Origin: Sedimentitalea sp042687825
Lineage (GTDB): Bacteria > Pseudomonadota > Alphaproteobacteria > Rhodobacterales > Rhodobacteraceae
Reading direction: 5' to 3'
Length of the DNA stretch: 64,000 bases
NCBI RefSeq assembly: GCF_042687825.1
Contig: NZ_JBHUQE010000003.1
Coordinates: 186,001 to 250,000 of the forward strand
Below, one piece after another: positions 61,489 through 64,000 of this stretch. The stretch's first letter is position 1, and every line of letters begins with the position of its first letter. Position numbers and translations under genes: made by a program. The notes below the pieces were generated by a model. The model was given only the letters and a program-made list of their open reading frames with translations. It ran no database searches and was not told the DNA's origin.

Positions 61489-62166
61489 TCAGGGGCAGTA
61501 ACGTGATCGCACACCGGTCTGCAGATAGATCGTCGACCGGTTCGGTTGGGCCGGATCGGCCGTTCCGGGCGGTGCCGGCTCGCCCAGCAGAAAGGGCGCG
61601 CCGCCGGGCGGCCCAAAACGCGCGCGACCGCCGGTCGATTGGCCGCTGTGCGGTTGCGGATCCCGCACCAGTCGGGTGCGCAGCGACTGACAGATGAACA
61701 GGTCGGTGACCCAGACCGGTGCCTTGTCCCCGGCGGATCGAATTTCCACCAGATGTCCGGCCTTGATGCCGGGACCGCGCAGCGCAAAGGTCAGTGGCCG
61801 GGTCAGTTCGAGTGCGTCTGCACCAGCCCCGTCGCCGGGCGAAAAGCGCAGTCGGAACCGGCCCGGCGGGACCAGAACCCGAAAGAACGCGCCTCCCGCG
61901 ACATAGGCCGCCAGCGCGGCATCCCCGGTTTCGGCATCGATCAGCGTCAGGACGAAATCCTGCCCGGCCGGAGACTTGACCTGCAGCGGAAAAACCGCGG
62001 GCAGGCCGCTGCGGTTCCAGATCAGCCCGGCCTGCCGGGCCGCCGGCGGATCGCCCGTTTCCATCGGAGCGGCCAGCACCGGCAGCGCGCAGATCAGCGC
62101 CAGCAGCAGCGGCCAGGCCGCGCGGCCTCCGATCCGGCCGGCACAGGTGCGATATGGTCGCGGCAT
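61489..62166 (-). CDS. exported hypothetical protein
   Basis: 225 aa. An Arg-rich n-region and hydrophobic core (AAWPLLLALICALPVLAAP) form a signal peptide ending near residue 33. The mature protein is beta-strand-rich (FPLQVKSPAGQDFVLTLIDAETG; AFFRVLVPPGRFRLRFSPGDG), then a Pro/Gly-rich region and a C-terminal strand with STIYLQTGVRSRYCP. Two cysteines (FICQS and the C-terminal YCP) could form a disulfide. I do not recognise the function. It sits between the convergent acyl-CoA operon and the RTX gene terminator. Confidence 0.7.
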   Translation of the reverse strand: MPRPYRTCAGRIGGRAAWPLLLALICALPVLAAPMETGDPPAARQAGLIWNRSGLPAVFPLQVKSPAGQDFVLTLIDAETGDAALAAYVAGGAFFRVLVPPGRFRLRFSPGDGAGADALELTRPLTFALRGPGIKAGHLVEIRSAGDKAPVWVTDLFICQSLRTRLVRDPQPHSGQSTGGRARFGPPGGAPFLLGEPAPPGTADPAQPNRSTIYLQTGVRSRYCP

Positions 62167-62227
62167 CGGCTACCTCCTGTGATAGCGCGGAAAGTTTAGC
62201 ACGCGTGCGGACCAAGCGCAGAGCTAT

Positions 62228-62256
62228 AAAAAAGGGGCCGCAGATGCAGCCCCTTT
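62228..62256 (-). terminator. intrinsic terminator of the RTX gene
   Basis: On the minus strand, AAAGGGGC pairs with GCCCCTTT around a 10-nt loop and is followed by a T run (complement of the A tract at 62228-62233). It lies about 20 nt past the RTX stop codon. Confidence 0.85.
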
Positions 62257-62278
62257 CACCGGATCAATTGCCCAGGTC

Positions 62279-64000
62279 CTAGAACAGAAAATCGTTGGCC
62301 TGCAGGCTGGCTTCGGTGACGCCGGTCAGGGTCAGGGTGTTGCCTTGCCCGTCATCGATCACCAGGTTTCCGGCCACGTCTTCGGTGTGGTTGGCCCGCA
62401 GATCCGCATAGCTGGTGATGCTGGTGGACGCGCGCATGTCGATGCGGTCTGCCGTGTTGAAATCGGTGATCGTGTCGGTACCGGTCGAGAACACGAACGT
62501 GTCCGAACCCAGCCCGCCGGTCAGGATGTCGTTATGGGCGCCGCCATCCAGCCGGTCGTTGCCGCCGCCGCCCTTGAGCTGGTCATTGCCGTTGCCGCCC
62601 TTGACATCGTCCGCACCGTGCACGTTGTTCTGGCTGTGGTCATAAAAGATGTCGTCGCCATCGCCCAACCGCACGATGTCCTTGCCCTTGCCGCCCCAGA
62701 CCTTGTCGTTGCCGTCACCACCATAGATCGTGTCGTAGCCGTCGCCCCCGTACAGGCGATCATTGCCGACACCGCCGCGGATCAGATCCATGCCGGCTTC
62801 GCCGTAAAAGATGTCGGCACCGCCGCCGCCATTGATCGTGTCATTGCCATTGCCGCCCCGGACGGTATCGGCGCCATGCACATTGTTCTGGCTATGGTCA
62901 TAGAACGTGTCGTTGCCATCGCCCAGGAACGCCGTGTCCTTGCCCTTGCCGCCCCAGACCTTGTCATCGCCGGCCTCGCCATGGATGGTGTCGTATTCAT
63001 CGCCGCCATACAGCTTGTCATTGCCGACACCGCCCCGGATCAGGTCCTCGCCACCTTCGCCATAAAAGATGTCAGCACCGCCGCCGCCANGTTGCCGTCA
63101 CCACCATAGATCGTGTCGTAGCCGTCGCCCCCGTACAGGCGATCATTGCCGACACCGCCGCGGATCAGATCCATGCCGGCTTCGCCGTAAAAGATGTCGG
63201 CACCGCCGCCGCCATTGATCGTGTCATTGCCATTGCCGCCCCGGACGGTATCGGCGCCATGCACATTGTTCTGGCTATGGTCATAGAACGTGTCGTTGCC
63301 ATCGCCCAGGAACGCCGTGTCCTTGCCCTTGCCGCCCCAGACCTTGTCATCGCCGGCCTCGCCATGGATGGTGTCGTATTCATCGCCGCCATACAGCTTG
63401 TCATTGCCGACACCGCCCCGGATCAGGTCCTCGCCACCTTCGCCATAAAAGATGTCAGCACCGCCGCCGCCATTGAACGTGTCATTGCCGTTGCCGCCCC
63501 GGACGGTAGCGCCGCCATGCACGTCGTTCTGGGCATTGTCGTGGAAGACGTCGTTACCGTCGCCCAGAAACACCTTGTCTTTGCCGTCGCCGCCCCGGAC
63601 GGTAGCGCCGCCATGCACGTCGTTCTGGGCATTGTCGTGGAAGACGTCGTTACCGTCGCCCAGAAACACCTTGTCTTTGCCGTCGCCGCCCCGGACGGTA
63701 GCGCCGCCATGCACGTCGTTCTGGGCATTGTCGTTGAAGACGTCGTTACCGTCGCCCAGAAACACCTTGTCCTTGCCGTCGCCGCCCCAGACCTGGTCGT
63801 TGCCGGCCTCGCCATAGATCGTGTCGTACTAGCCGCCGCCATACAGCTTGTCCTTGCCGACACCGCCGCGGACCAGGTCCTCGCCAGCCTCGCCATAAAA
63901 GATGTCGGCACCGCCGCCGCCATTGAACGTGTCCTTGCCGTTGCCGCCCCGGACGGTAGCGCCGCCATGCACGTTGTTCTGGGCATTGTCGTGGAAGACG
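62279..64000 (-). CDS. RTX (hemolysin-type Ca-binding repeat) protein, C-terminal part
   Basis: The gene enters from beyond the right edge and ends at TAG 62279-62281. The visible part is almost entirely GGxGxDx(L/I/F)x nonapeptide repeats (GGAGNDTIN-like, YGGDGYDTIYGG), which bind Ca2+ as beta-rolls. The C-terminal cap TFVFSTGTDTITDFNTADRIDM is the usual type I secretion end. The N at 63090 breaks the frame, but deleting one copy of the flanking 382-bp duplication together with the N (383 bases) rejoins it. A TAG at 63829-63831 also interrupts the frame. The catalytic or adhesive N-terminal part is not in the window. Expected to be secreted; no type I exporter genes are adjacent. Confidence 0.85.
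62708..63472. repeat. exact 382-bp direct duplication around the ambiguous base N63090
   Basis: 62708-63089 and 63091-63472 appear identical base for base, with a single N between them. The right copy runs on into TTGAACG while the left ends at the N. This is what two contig ends sharing an unmerged overlap look like. It is not expected of natural RTX repeats, which diverge between copies. Confidence 0.9.
63501..63788 (-). repeat. 96-bp tandem repeats (three copies) in the RTX gene
   Basis: Units begin at 63501, 63597 and 63693. The first two match and the third differs at two positions. Each encodes a 32-residue RTX unit (ATVRGGDGKDKVFLGDGNDV-type plus HDNAQNDVHGG). A fourth, diverged copy of the repeat start lies at 63951 and runs off the window. 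Confidence 0.9.

Noticed and set aside
63090..63090. Natural frameshift in the RTX gene
   Set aside because: The frame break coincides with an N between two identical 382-bp copies and vanishes when the duplication is collapsed, so it is an assembly artefact.
62279..64000. CRISPR-like repeat array
   Set aside because: The regular repeats are coding and translate into RTX nonapeptides in one frame; unit length and lack of unique spacers exclude CRISPR.

Overview
The window is GC-rich and densely coded. It looks like chromosomal DNA of a Rhodobacterales (Roseobacter/Paracoccus-like) alphaproteobacterium. The evidence is a tRNA-His with no encoded G-1 and discriminator A73 (an alphaproteobacterial trait), an alphaproteobacterial-type RpoH, CarD and FdxA neighbours, and several conserved hypothetical proteins of the kind seen in Rhodobacteraceae. 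No phage, integrase, insertion sequence or CRISPR array was seen. This is mostly core genome plus several tidy catabolic and transport operons.

Layout. 1-9.3 kb: 3' end of a GNAT acetyltransferase gene, tRNA-His, an exported caspase-like protein, a back-to-back gene pair (one-TM protein / RluA-family pseudouridine synthase), rpoH with a clear terminator, a DksA/TraR zinc-finger protein, a methyltransferase, oligoendopeptidase F, and a coupled lysophospholipase-like hydrolase/SCP2 pair. 9.3-16.4 kb: TPR protein, Suv3-like helicase with a repetitive low-complexity tail, S4 protein, ferredoxin fdxA, carD, BT1-like transporter. 16.4-29.3 kb: cobS/cobT, a Kef-type antiporter, an Lrp regulator divergent from hpd, a large Ala/Pro-rich one-TM protein, a SIMPL protein, metY and three poorly characterised genes.

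29.4-40.6 kb is a reductive pyrimidine-degradation locus: preT, preA, rutR, a beta-ureidopropionase-type amidohydrolase, dihydropyrimidinase, a decaying SDR gene and a four-gene NMT1/THI5-type ABC transporter. A perfect RutR-type operator lies between rutR and the amidohydrolase gene, and a two-mismatch copy lies upstream of preT. The locus also holds REP-like palindromes and a GIY-YIG gene broken by one amber codon. 40.7-44.1 kb is a tungstate-type ABC transporter (tupBCA) with a one-component regulator that fuses a DNA-binding domain to a ligand-binding domain. metG, an unknown gene, an MFS transporter and yceI follow.

49.5-55.3 kb holds an aldo-keto reductase and then a carnitine-catabolism operon: divergent GlxA/CdhR-type regulator, BKACE enzyme, lipocalin-like lipoprotein, carnitine dehydrogenase fused to a thioesterase, and an SDR. 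Every junction inside the operon overlaps by 4 nt. 55.5-61.4 kb is an AraC-regulated acyl-CoA degradation operon (ligase, SDR, thiolase, acyl-CoA dehydrogenase). The window ends in a large RTX (Ca-binding repeat) gene on the minus strand. The single N at 63090 separates two identical 382-bp copies. Removing one copy plus the N restores one reading frame, so the duplication is almost certainly an assembly artefact.
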